A stretch of 64,000 bases of DNA from Ferrimonas gelatinilytica. Its GTDB lineage: Bacteria; Pseudomonadota; Gammaproteobacteria; Enterobacterales; Shewanellaceae. The position numbers were made by a program, and so were the translations under genes. Below, in pieces: positions 35,415-43,171 of this stretch (position 1 is the first letter of the stretch; every line of letters starts with the position of its first letter). The stretch is from NCBI RefSeq assembly GCF_039544205.1, contig NZ_BAABLF010000008.1, forward strand, positions 1 through 64,000, given 5' to 3'. Under the pieces are notes generated by a model, which was not told the DNA's origin, did no database searches, and saw only the letters and a program-made list of their open reading frames with translations.

Positions 35415-36464
35415 ATGGAAGCGAACCCCACCCCCTTTGCCACCCAGATCCTAGCTTGGTACCACAAACATGGTCGAAAAACCCTGCCGTGGCAGCAGCG
35501 ACGCTCCCCCTACCGGGTCTGGCTGTCGGAGGTGATGCTGCAGCAAACCCAAGTCGCCACGGTGATCCCCTACTTCGAACGATTTACCGAACGCTTCCCC
35601 ACCCTGAACGATCTCGCCAACGCCGATGACGACGAGGTGATGCACCTTTGGACGGGATTGGGTTACTACGCCCGCGCCCGCAACCTCCTCAAGGCGGCAC
35701 GCCAAATCCGAGACAACCATAACGGTGAGTTTCCCACCAGCTTCGAGCAGGTCGTGGCCCTGCCGGGAGTTGGGCGGTCCACCGCTGGGGCGATCCTCAG
35801 CCTATCCCTGGACCAGCCCCACCCCATCCTCGATGGTAACGTTAAGCGGGTCCTGGCCCGTCACCATGCGGTTGCAGGCTGGCCTGGAGAGAAAGCCGTG
35901 GAGAATCGACTCTGGCAGCTGGCGGATGAAAATACACCGCTTGGGCAGGCCCAAGCCTATAACCAAGCGATGATGGACATGGGGGCGATGATCTGTACCC
36001 GCTCCCGACCCAAGTGCGATCAGTGCCCTGTCGCCCTCACCTGCCAGGCTATGCAGCAGCAGCGTCAATCAGACTATCCGGGAAAGAAGCCCAAAAAGGA
36101 GAAGCCGGTGCGTGCCTGCTTCCTGCTGTTGATGCGATTCGAAGGTAAAGTGTTTCTCGCCAAGCGCCCCGGCGCCGGGATCTGGGGGGGGCTCTGGTGT
36201 CCCCCCCAACTCGATACCAAGGCGGAGTTGGATAGCGCCCTGCAGCCGCTTAAAGCCGACAAGTCACCCCAAATGCTCGACCCCTTTCGTCACACCTTCA
36301 GCCATTACCATCTGGATATTCAGCCGGTACTGGTCGAACTGGGCAGACAACCGGAGCAGGTGGCAGAACAGAGCGCCGGGTGGTTTCACCTCGACGAGCA
36401 ACACACCATAGGGCTGGCCGCACCGACCGAAAAGCTTCTAAATCAACTGCGGCAGTTGGGCTGA
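35415..36464 (+). CDS. mutY: A/G-specific adenine glycosylase MutY
   Basis: This 349-residue base-excision enzyme removes adenine opposite 8-oxoguanine. The catalytic glutamate is in WLSEVMLQQTQV, the helix-hairpin-helix in LPGVGRSTAGAIL, and the catalytic aspartate in PILDGNVKRVLAR. The [4Fe-4S] ligands sit in a Cys-x6-Cys-x2-Cys-x5-Cys cluster (CTRSRPKCDQCPVALTC). A NUDIX-like C-terminal 8-oxoG recognition domain follows. ATG 35415 gives the family's MEAN-PFATQILAWY start; the open frame extends upstream over trmB but that part is spurious. It starts a mutY-yggX pair. Confidence 0.96.
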   Translation: MEANPTPFATQILAWYHKHGRKTLPWQQRRSPYRVWLSEVMLQQTQVATVIPYFERFTERFPTLNDLANADDDEVMHLWTGLGYYARARNLLKAARQIRDNHNGEFPTSFEQVVALPGVGRSTAGAILSLSLDQPHPILDGNVKRVLARHHAVAGWPGEKAVENRLWQLADENTPLGQAQAYNQAMMDMGAMICTRSRPKCDQCPVALTCQAMQQQRQSDYPGKKPKKEKPVRACFLLLMRFEGKVFLAKRPGAGIWGGLWCPPQLDTKAELDSALQPLKADKSPQMLDPFRHTFSHYHLDIQPVLVELGRQPEQVAEQSAGWFHLDEQHTIGLAAPTEKLLNQLRQLG

Positions 36465-36514
36465 TCCCCCGCCTTCTGGTATAACAGCGCCTAAGCAACC
36501 AAGAGGAAGCAGCA

Positions 36515-36787
36515 ATGGCACGAACCGTTTATTGCCAGTACCTGAAGAAAGAGGCCGAAGGGCTGGATTTTCAACTTATCCCCGGCGAAGTGGGTAAGCG
36601 GGTATTCGATAACATCTCCAAGGAAGCCTTTGCCCTGTGGCAAAAGAAACAGACGATGCTGATCAATGAGCATAAGCTCAACATGATGAATCCGGAGCAT
36701 CGACAGATGCTGCAGGACAACATGATCAAGTTCCTGTTCGAAGGGGAGGAGATCCATATTGAAGGCTATCGCCCACCAGAATCTTGA
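36515..36787 (+). CDS. yggX: YggX family iron-trafficking protein
   Basis: This 90-residue oxidative-stress protein protects Fe-S clusters. It begins MARTVYCQYLKKEAEGLDF with the conserved Cys at residue 7, continues PGEVGKRVFDNISKEAFALW and QTMLINEHKLNMMNPEHR, and ends near FLFEG. AGAGGAAG precedes the ATG. Its pairing with Fe-S enzyme MutY is conserved. A terminator follows. Confidence 0.96.
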   Translation: MARTVYCQYLKKEAEGLDFQLIPGEVGKRVFDNISKEAFALWQKKQTMLINEHKLNMMNPEHRQMLQDNMIKFLFEGEEIHIEGYRPPES

Positions 36788-36826
36788 GTGATTGCACCAA
36801 ACGGTCGTTCACCTCTGATATGATCC

Positions 36827-36854
36827 ACAAGGCTCCCTAGGGAGCCTTGTTTCG
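36827..36854 (+). terminator. terminator after yggX
   Basis: The 24-bp palindrome ACAAGGCTCC-CTAG-GGAGCCTTGT is followed by TTCGTTTCG, a fairly weak T tract. Confidence 0.75.
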
Positions 36855-36886
36855 TTTCGCCTGTACAGGATCAAGGATGTGTTGCC

Positions 36887-37444
36887 ATGTACCCGCTGCT
36901 TAGACTCTTAACGACCTCAATCAGGGCCCTTCGTGCCCCCGCGATGCCGCCGGATGGGGTCGCCGAGACCCATTTTCGCTGCCGCCCCTGGGATCTGGAC
37001 ATGTTCATGGAGATGAATAATGGAAGGGTACTCACGCTTTACGATCTGGGCCGGTTCGACTTTGCCATACGCTCAGGCCTGGCAAAAACCCTCAAGCAAC
37101 AGGGCTGGGGTCTGGTCGTGGCCGGCAGCACGGTCCGGTACCGTAAACGGATCAAGTTGTTCGATAGCGTTACCATTCGCACCCAGGTCGTCGGTATCGA
37201 TGAGCGGTGGATCTACGTGAAACAGTCAATGTGGCTAAAAGGGGAACCCGCCTCCTCCGTCCTGCTTCGCACCGGCGTCACCAGCCAGGGCCGTTCAGTC
37301 AAGGCAGAACAGGTGATCAAGGCGATGGGAATGCCAGATTGGAAGCCTGCCCCCAGTGACTGGCCTAAAGCCTGGATAGAGAGTGAGTCCCTGCGCCCCT
37401 GGCCACCAGTGCACTCCCAGACTACTGACACAAATTCGCTTTGA
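36887..37444 (+). CDS. thioesterase family protein (hotdog fold)
   Basis: This 185-residue protein resembles the THEM6/acyl-CoA thioesterase group. HFRCRPWDLDMFMEMNNGR is the hotdog entry with the acidic residue and Asn, then LYDLGRFDFAIRSG, LVVAGSTVRYRKRIKLFDSV and VKQSMWLKG. The N-terminal 20 residues are hydrophobic and basic and may associate with the membrane. The substrate is unknown. AAGGA lies upstream of ATG 36887. The C-terminal 30 residues are Pro/Ser-rich and probably disordered. Confidence 0.82.
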   Translation: MYPLLRLLTTSIRALRAPAMPPDGVAETHFRCRPWDLDMFMEMNNGRVLTLYDLGRFDFAIRSGLAKTLKQQGWGLVVAGSTVRYRKRIKLFDSVTIRTQVVGIDERWIYVKQSMWLKGEPASSVLLRTGVTSQGRSVKAEQVIKAMGMPDWKPAPSDWPKAWIESESLRPWPPVHSQTTDTNSL

Positions 37445-37707
37445 CGGGGCCGGGCCAGAAGAAAGGAAGATGCCCAGACCCGTTATCGACACCAAGGAGC
37501 AGAGGCCGGCATTGCCCGTCTCCCACGCCTGTTGAGGTGTTAATATTGAGCCATCGACCGATGACTGTTCATTTGTTAGCCCCCCTAGTTGTTAGCGGAA
37601 AAAGCTCTCAAACCTACTTCTAGAGCGCTTTGCGGGGCCCATAGCGACTAAACTTCGGCCACTTGATAGCAGGCTGCGCATCTTTCGCCCAAACGAAGAA
37701 AATCGTG
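37445..37707. other. region upstream of the tRNA array
   Basis: About 260 bases separate the thioesterase stop from the tRNA promoter. No gene, repeat or terminator is evident; short frames here look spurious. Confidence 0.4.
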
Positions 37708-37736
37708 TTGACTTGCCCCATCAAAATCCGTTTAAT
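37708..37736 (+). promoter_or_regulatory. promoter of the tRNA array
   Basis: TTGACT (37708-37713) and TTTAAT (37731-37736) are separated by 17 nt. A GC-rich discriminator (GCGCCCCG) follows, the hallmark of stringently controlled tRNA promoters. The first tRNA begins 11 nt after the -10. Confidence 0.85.
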
Positions 37737-37747
37737 AGCGCCCCGTC

Positions 37748-37823
37748 GCCTCGTTAGCTCAGTTGGTAGAGCAGCGGATTGAAAATCCGCGTGTCCCTGG
37801 TTCGATTCCGGGACGAGGCACCA
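37748..37823 (+). tRNA. tRNA-Phe (GAA), copy 1
   Basis: This 76-nt gene includes an encoded CCA. The acceptor GCCTCGT pairs with ACGAGGC, and the D-arm, T-arm (GGTTCGATTCC) and anticodon loop TTGAAAA are intact, reading GAA. Confidence 0.97.
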
Positions 37824-37850
37824 TTTTTGGTGTTATAAACACCTTGCTTC

Positions 37851-37931
37851 GGCCGAAAGATTCGGTAGGACAGCGGATTGACTCTTATAAGAATCAGCGT
37901 GTCCCTAACTCGATTCCAAGACGAGGCAGCA
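37851..37931 (+). pseudogene. degenerate tRNA-Phe-like copy with a 9-nt anticodon-loop insertion
   Basis: This resembles tRNA-Phe from the D-loop onward: ACAGCGGATTGA, GCGTGTCCCT, TCGATTCC and GACGAGGCA recur. The 5' acceptor strand is lost, the T-stem is mispaired, and 9 nt including the palindrome CTTATAAG interrupt the anticodon loop. It should not charge. The same insertion occurs in the copy at 38471-38554. Confidence 0.7.
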
Positions 37932-37937
37932 ATCTGT

Positions 37938-38013
37938 TCCCCCTTAGTTCAGTCGGTAGAACGGCGGACTGTTAATCCGTATGTCGCTGGTTCAAGTCCA
38001 GCAGGGGGAGCCA
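37938..38013 (+). tRNA. tRNA-Asn (GTT), copy 1
   Basis: This 76-nt gene includes CCA. The acceptor TCCCCCT pairs with AGGGGGA, and the anticodon loop CTGTTAA reads GTT. The spacer CTTTCTGAGGCGTCAG follows and recurs after each Asn copy. Confidence 0.97.
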
Positions 38014-38044
38014 CTTTCTGAGGCGTCAGTTAAAACACGCGAGC

Positions 38045-38120
38045 GCCTCGTTAGCTCAGTTGGTAGAGCAGCGGATTGAAAATCCGCGTGTCCCTGGTTC
38101 GATTCCGGGACGAGGCACCA
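38045..38120 (+). tRNA. tRNA-Phe (GAA), copy 2
   Basis: It appears identical in sequence to the copy at 37748. All arms are intact and CCA is encoded. Confidence 0.97.
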
Positions 38121-38126
38121 CTTCGT

Positions 38127-38202
38127 TCCCCCTTAGTTCAGTCGGTAGAACGGCGGACTGTTAATCCGTATGTCGCTGGTTCAAGTCCAGCAGGGGGAGC
38201 CA
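38127..38202 (+). tRNA. tRNA-Asn (GTT), copy 2
   Basis: It appears identical to the copy at 37938. Only 6 nt separate it from the preceding tRNA-Phe. Confidence 0.97.
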
Positions 38203-38239
38203 CTTTCTGAGGCGTCAGGTAAAATACGCGACAATCTGT

Positions 38240-38315
38240 TCCCCCTTAGTTCAGTCGGTAGAACGGCGGACTGTTAATCCGTATGTCGCTGGTTCAAGTC
38301 CAGCAGGGGGAGCCA
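38240..38315 (+). tRNA. tRNA-Asn (GTT), copy 3
   Basis: It appears identical to the other Asn copies. Its upstream flank (CAATCTGT) matches the flank of copy 1, indicating duplication. Confidence 0.97.
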
Positions 38316-38349
38316 CTTTTCTGAGGCGTCAGGTAAAATACGCGACTGT

Positions 38350-38425
38350 GCCTCGTTAGCTCAGTTGGTAGAGCAGCGGATTGAAAATCCGCGTGTCCCT
38401 GGTTCGATTCCGGGACGAGGCACCA
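38350..38425 (+). tRNA. tRNA-Phe (GAA), copy 3
   Basis: It appears identical to the other Phe copies. It is the last intact tRNA before the terminator. Confidence 0.97.
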
Positions 38426-38432
38426 TTTAAGC

Positions 38433-38463
38433 AAAGCCCTGACCTCTGGTCGGGGCTTTTCTC
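38433..38463 (+). terminator. terminator of the tRNA array
   Basis: AAAGCCCTGACC pairs with GGTCGGGGCTTT around a 3-nt loop (one mismatch or wobble), followed by TCTC. Confidence 0.85.
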
Positions 38464-38470
38464 TATCTGC

Positions 38471-38554
38471 AACCGAAAGACCTCAAGCGGCCGAGCAGCG
38501 GATTGACGCTTGTAAGAATCAGCGCGCGTCCCTCACTCGATTGCAGGAAGGACC
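38471..38554 (+). pseudogene. second degenerate tRNA-Phe-like copy with the same insertion
   Basis: GAGCAGCGGATTGA, AATCAGCG, CGTCCCT and ACTCGATT match tRNA-Phe. The anticodon loop carries CGCTTGTAA at the same place and with the same 9-nt length as the insertion in the 37851 copy. It lies beyond the terminator and its acceptor stem is destroyed. Confidence 0.6.
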
Positions 38555-38597
38555 ATCGATGAATCGCCCACGATTTTCCAGGGCAAAGCCGGAGCAA

Positions 38598-39443
38598 TCA
38601 GGCCCGATGCTGCTTCTGCCAAAGCACAAGGCTGATCCCGCCCAGGACCAATCCACTGGACAAAACTAACCGCAAGGTGAAGGACTCCCCAAGCAGAAAC
38701 ACCCCCGCCAGCGCCGCCCAAACCGGCACCGACAGTTGGCAGACCGAAGCCGCCACCGTGGACAACGTGGGTAAAACTCGGTACCAGAGTACGTAACCGA
38801 GCGCCGATGTCAGGGCTCCGGAAAGTACCGCCAATGCCGCGCCACTAGGGGGAACCTGCCCCCAGAGCAGCGCCGGCACTATCAGCGGCAACGCCCAGAC
38901 AAAGGCACGCTGAAAATTCCCACGAGTATCAGCGATGGGCGCCACGCTGCCCTGTCCCCGGATACTGTATAGCGCCCAAGCGATACCGGCAGTCACCATC
39001 AAGGCCACACCCGCAGGTTGGGGCGCATCGACTCCCGGCAGCAGCAAAATCAGCAATCCTCCCGCCGCCGCCAGAAGCCCGATTACACCACCCATTGAGA
39101 GGCGCTCTCCTTTAGCCGCCGCCCAGCTCAGCATCATTAACTGCACCGCAGCAAACAACACCAAGGCGCCGGCACCGGCATCCACAAACCGATAGGCGTA
39201 AGAGAAACCAACCGCGTAGAGCATGAGCCAGAACCCTGAACGCCAGCTGCCGATTGGCTTGGCCGATCGCGGTGGTGACGACAGGGGGAGAAGGGTCAAC
39301 AGGGCTGCGCCGGATGCCAAGCGCAGCAGGGTGAAGCTGGCGGCATCGATCTGCTCAACATCGAGTGCCATTCGACAGAGGATCGAGTTGCCAGCAAAAG
39401 CAAACAGGGCCAGCAACGTCATAATGAGATTGGTTTTTGTCAT
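38598..39443 (-). CDS. EamA/DMT family transporter
   Basis: This 281-residue inner-membrane protein has two EamA repeats and about ten TM helices. Segments such as FAFAGNSILCRMAL, a GLLAAAGGLLILLLPG core and LGYVLWYRVLPTLSTVAAS are typical of drug/metabolite exporters. ATG 39443 follows GGGGAAAG. An upstream extension of 12 residues would be a polar non-family N-terminus. The substrate is unknown. Confidence 0.88.
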   Translation of the reverse strand: MTKTNLIMTLLALFAFAGNSILCRMALDVEQIDAASFTLLRLASGAALLTLLPLSSPPRSAKPIGSWRSGFWLMLYAVGFSYAYRFVDAGAGALVLFAAVQLMMLSWAAAKGERLSMGGVIGLLAAAGGLLILLLPGVDAPQPAGVALMVTAGIAWALYSIRGQGSVAPIADTRGNFQRAFVWALPLIVPALLWGQVPPSGAALAVLSGALTSALGYVLWYRVLPTLSTVAASVCQLSVPVWAALAGVFLLGESFTLRLVLSSGLVLGGISLVLWQKQHRA

Positions 39444-39500
39444 TCTTTCCCCGTACCAAGCCAATTTTTCCCCTGGCATCTTCTCCGAAAGGAGAAGGAG

Positions 39501-40028
39501 TCAGCTCCCCGTGACTAATTTCGGCACCGTCAATAGCTCCAAGGGGCGCCGCCAATAGGCCAGTAAACACTCAATATCTTGCAGAGACAGAACCCAGGTT
39601 GTGCGGTTATCCAGGGGGTGGCACTGCAAACATTCCCCTTGCCAAAGCTCCCTGTCAATCAGTAGCTGCACCGCTCGCTCCGGATCCTTGACCAGTGCCA
39701 ACAACGAAACATGACCCGGTGCCACCCCGAGGTAGCGGAGAAGCCGCTGCGACGAAGCAAAGCCCAGGCGAGACACCTTCAGCTGTCGAGACAGCGCCTT
39801 AAGATCCACCGACGCTTGCGCCCCGGTAATCAGTAGAAAATGACGCTTCCCGTAGTTATCTCTTAAAAAGAGAGACTTGGTCCTCTGACCGGAACGTACC
39901 AGCTTAAGCCGATCCGCCTCCTGACAATCATGCAGAGGGGGGTGATGATACACACGATAGGTAATGTTCAGCTGACTCAGCAAGGATGCCAACTCAGCGT
40001 CTTCCAAACCCAATGTCTTGTTAGTCAT
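39501..40028 (-). CDS. prolyl-tRNA editing protein ProX / YbaK-like deacylase
   Basis: This 175-residue trans-editing domain protein is related to the ProRS INS domain and hydrolyses mischarged tRNA, usually Ala-tRNA-Pro. Family features are VYHHPPLHDCQEADRLK, RTKSLFLRDNYGKRHFLL, VDLKALSRQLKVSRLGFAS and a GHVSLLAL segment. Start ATG 40028 lies 5 nt after the exchanger stop, suggesting coupling; a longer frame back to 40064 is possible. Which amino acid it edits cannot be told from sequence alone. Confidence 0.82.
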   Translation of the reverse strand: MTNKTLGLEDAELASLLSQLNITYRVYHHPPLHDCQEADRLKLVRSGQRTKSLFLRDNYGKRHFLLITGAQASVDLKALSRQLKVSRLGFASSQRLLRYLGVAPGHVSLLALVKDPERAVQLLIDRELWQGECLQCHPLDNRTTWVLSLQDIECLLAYWRRPLELLTVPKLVTGS

Positions 40029-40033
40029 AAAAA

Positions 40034-41035
40034 TTAGCCACTCATCGCTCCACCGAGTTGCCAAAGGTAGGTGCTAAAAACGATCAGCAACACCCCACCA
40101 CCGAGACGACTCATCGGATAGTTATGCACCCCTACCGATGAAGCCCGGCTTCCGCCCCGCCCCCAGCGGGCCCAGAGAAAAGCCACCGCCACCACCAGGG
40201 TAAGAAGTGCCATCATCGGCAGATCCCGGCTCAATACTTCCTTGGGGAGCTGCAATCCGTCCCCCAGCAGGGCGGGAAAGGCCAACACCCCAAGCAGGTT
40301 AAAGATGTTCGATCCGATCACCGTTGCAAACGCGATGTCATGCATCCCCCGGCGTACTCCGGCAACGGCCGCCGCCAGCTCCGGTAAACTGGTGCCAAAA
40401 GCGATCACGGTCAAGCCGATCACCAGCTCACTGATCCCCATCGCCCTGGCCAGTTCAACCGCGCCCCACACCATCATCTGGGAGGCCCCAAGCAGCACCA
40501 GCAGCATCACCAAAGACTCGACACCTGCCCGTCTGCGAGAGATCGACAGCAGTTCCAGCGCTTCCGGATCACTCTCCCCCTGCTTAACCGAACGAGCCAG
40601 GTAAGCGCAGTAAAGCAACAGCGCACCGAGTAAAATAGCGCCATCCCAACCGGCCAGGCTCCCATTGGACATTAAGCCCCAGGAGAGCAGCATCGCGGCA
40701 ACAAGCAGGGGGAACTCCCTGACTAAAAAACGTCGATTCACCGCCAGCGGCGTGATCAGGGCACATACCCCCAGCACCAGACCGATATTGATGATGTTGG
40801 AACCCAGTCCATTGCCCACCGCCAGCCCTTCGGCGCCATTGGCGGCAGCCACCGCCGACACCAGCAACTCGGGTGCAGAGGTGCCGAATGCCACCACCGT
40901 CATACCGATAAATACCATAGAGACACCGCTGCGCTGTGCAAAGGTCGACGCAGCAGCGATCAGGCGGTCGGCGCTCAAGGAGAGCAGGATAAAGCCGGCA
41001 ACAAGGGCCAGCAGAGGCAGGAGCAGTGTAGACAT
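40034..41035 (-). CDS. CaCA family sodium/calcium exchanger (YrbG-like)
   Basis: This 333-residue inner-membrane antiporter is built from two inverted five-helix repeats, each with the alpha motif: VVAFGTSAPELLVSAV and VIAFGTSLPELAAAVAG, followed by GNGLGSNIINIGLVL and GSNIFNLLGVL. It probably extrudes Ca2+ in exchange for Na+ or H+. ATG 41035 lacks a good ribosome site, but the protein N-terminus then matches a TM start. It is followed closely by the ProX-like gene. Confidence 0.9.
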   Translation of the reverse strand: MSTLLLPLLALVAGFILLSLSADRLIAAASTFAQRSGVSMVFIGMTVVAFGTSAPELLVSAVAAANGAEGLAVGNGLGSNIINIGLVLGVCALITPLAVNRRFLVREFPLLVAAMLLSWGLMSNGSLAGWDGAILLGALLLYCAYLARSVKQGESDPEALELLSISRRRAGVESLVMLLVLLGASQMMVWGAVELARAMGISELVIGLTVIAFGTSLPELAAAVAGVRRGMHDIAFATVIGSNIFNLLGVLAFPALLGDGLQLPKEVLSRDLPMMALLTLVVAVAFLWARWGRGGSRASSVGVHNYPMSRLGGGVLLIVFSTYLWQLGGAMSG

Positions 41036-41326
41036 AACAAGAGGATCCAGGGCGAGGGTGCAATGACTGAATGAAGGCACGACTCACCCTCACGAAAAGG
41101 CGTGCGATCATTCGAGTCTCGCCAGGCCAGCAGATACAAGGTCACTGCGGCTGAATGTGCCACGGCCGAACGGCCAATGATGTTGACACACCCTCCTGCA
41201 TCTTGCAGGACGGCTACTCCCCCGAAAGAGGTGGTTAGTTTATCACTCAAAGTGGGCATGACAAGTCAAAAGCCTTGCCATGCATCCTGACCTTGTTAAG
41301 TTAGCGTCACAATCAAGGAGGAACTT

Positions 41327-41968
41327 ATGATCACCCTGTACGGCTACCCCAAAACACGCTCACTGAGAGTGTCCTGGCTTCTGGAAGAGCTCGGTGTCGA
41401 ATGGCAGTATCACCTGGTGGACCTGAAACAGGGGGAGCACTTCCGTGCCCCCTTTAGCCAGTTAAATCCCCGCAAGAAGATCCCGACCCTGACCGATGGG
41501 TCGCTTACATTGAGCGAGTCTGCCGCCATCTGCCTCTACTTGGCAGAACGATACGGCCAGGAGCAATGGCTTCCCCAACCGGGTACCGATGCATCCGGGA
41601 AACACCATCAGTGGATCAGCCTCATCACCTGCGAGCTGGAGCAACCGCTCTGGCTGATGGGCAAACACAAGTTCGCCCTTCCCCCGGCACGACGGGTGCC
41701 CGAGGTGCTGGAATGTGCCCATTGGGAGTGGCAAAAAATTCTCGAGGAGGTCGACCCGGAGTTGCCCGAGTCCGGATTTCTTCTGGGCGACCACCCCATG
41801 GTGGCGGATCTGCTGTTGGCCCATACGCTGAATTGGGCTAAGAACTTTGAGCAGCCCCTGAGCGAGAGAGCTGAAGCCTATCGCGCCCGTATCTGCCAGC
41901 GTCCCGCCCTGAAGCGTGCGCTGAAGAAAGAGCTGGCAGGACTCCCGGAAACCACCATTGGCAGCTAA
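41327..41968 (+). CDS. glutathione S-transferase
   Basis: This 213-residue two-domain GST has a thioredoxin-like N-terminus starting ITLYGYPKTRSLRVSWLLEELG and containing NPRKKIPTLTDGSLTLSESAAICLYLAE (broken here at IPTL / ESAAICLYLAE), the glutathione-binding Pro and Glu-Ser. The C-terminal helical domain contains GDHPMVADLLLAHTL with the N-capping box Asp. A strong AAGGAGG precedes the ATG. It converges with amrS with a 4-bp overlap of stop codons and no terminator between. Confidence 0.92.
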   Translation: MITLYGYPKTRSLRVSWLLEELGVEWQYHLVDLKQGEHFRAPFSQLNPRKKIPTLTDGSLTLSESAAICLYLAERYGQEQWLPQPGTDASGKHHQWISLITCELEQPLWLMGKHKFALPPARRVPEVLECAHWEWQKILEEVDPELPESGFLLGDHPMVADLLLAHTLNWAKNFEQPLSERAEAYRARICQRPALKRALKKELAGLPETTIGS

Positions 41969-43056
41969 CCGGCAGCGTCAAAGAGTGTAACCGGCAGCCG
42001 CTTGGGCCCCCAGGTTCCGGGTCGCGCTTCAAAATGTCCCGGGATAGTTGCCGCACACTGGGGACAGCGTCCCCGCCCCTCGGCATCCAGGCTTAAACGC
42101 CAACGCCCCAACCGGTACCAGTCGCGCTCGATCAGGCAGCACCCACACCCGTGGCACCAGGTGCTGCCCCCTTCGCCGTCGTGTACGTTACCGGTGTAGA
42201 CATAACGCAGTCCCAGTGCCATCGCCTGACTCCGCGCCCGGCTCAAAGTCTCGGCGGGGGTCGGTCCCGGTGTTTGCATCTTGAAGTCCGGATGGTAGGC
42301 GGTGAAGTGCAGCGGCACATCCGGTCCAAGATGCTCCAGTATCCAACCACACATCTGCTCTATCTCCCCCTGGCCATCATTGAGTCCCGGGATCAATAGA
42401 GTGGTGATCTCAAACCAGCAGCGAGCCTCCTGCTTCAGGTACAGCAGGGTATCCAACACCGGTGCCAGATCACCGCCGCACACCTTGTGATAAAACTCCT
42501 GGGTAAACCCTTTAAGATCAACGTTTGCCGCGTCCATGGCGGAGAAAAAGGCAGGCCGGGGCTCGGGATTGATATAACCGGCAGTCACCGCAACCGAGTG
42601 GATCCCCCGTTGTCGGCAAGCCGCTGCCACGTCCAACGCATATTCATAGAAGATCACCGGGTCGTTGTAGGTAAAAGCAATGCTGCGGCACCCCAGCCGC
42701 TCTGCCGTTTTCGCCAGTGTTTCCGGCGAGGCGGTACTGGCGAGGGTCGCCATCTCCCGGGACTTGCTGATATCCCAGTTCTGGCAGAACTTACACGCCA
42801 GATTGCACCCCGCGGTTCCGAAGGAAAGCACCGGCGTCCCAGGTAAAAAATGGTAAAGGGGCTTCTTCTCTATGGGGTCAACGCAAAAACCGGATGATCG
42901 ACCATAACTCGTCATCACGATCTCTCCGTCCTGGGCCATGCGCACGTAGCACACTCCCCTGTGCCCCTCCCGCAATCGGCACAACCGCGGGCAAAGGGTG
43001 CACTGCACCCGGCCATCGTCCAACTTTTTCCAGTATCGGGTCGCTACCGTTGACAT
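41965..43056 (-). CDS. amrS: AmmeMemoRadiSam system radical SAM enzyme
   Basis: This 363-residue radical SAM protein has [4Fe-4S] cysteines in GTAGCNLACKFCQNW (Cys-x3-Cys-x2-Cys). A preceding Cys cluster (CTLCPRLCRL) and a C-terminal Cys/His cluster (WCHGCGCCLIERDWY and CPQC) may bind further metal. The family always occurs with Memo- and AMMECR1-like partners, and the reaction is unknown. The partners amrB and amrA are transcribed divergently, with 115 bp between. Radical chemistry is inferred from the motif. Confidence 0.94.
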   Translation of the reverse strand: MSTVATRYWKKLDDGRVQCTLCPRLCRLREGHRGVCYVRMAQDGEIVMTSYGRSSGFCVDPIEKKPLYHFLPGTPVLSFGTAGCNLACKFCQNWDISKSREMATLASTASPETLAKTAERLGCRSIAFTYNDPVIFYEYALDVAAACRQRGIHSVAVTAGYINPEPRPAFFSAMDAANVDLKGFTQEFYHKVCGGDLAPVLDTLLYLKQEARCWFEITTLLIPGLNDGQGEIEQMCGWILEHLGPDVPLHFTAYHPDFKMQTPGPTPAETLSRARSQAMALGLRYVYTGNVHDGEGGSTWCHGCGCCLIERDWYRLGRWRLSLDAEGRGRCPQCAATIPGHFEARPGTWGPKRLPVTLFDAAG

Positions 43057-43171
43057 CGTGCCTCCAGCAAAGCCAGCTCACTCACTATAATTTTAGGAGT
43101 CACCGTCGTTGCCGGCTTCACTAAGACGGTGGCATCGCGTAAACCGCGCCGAAGCTAACGAGGAGCCTTTG

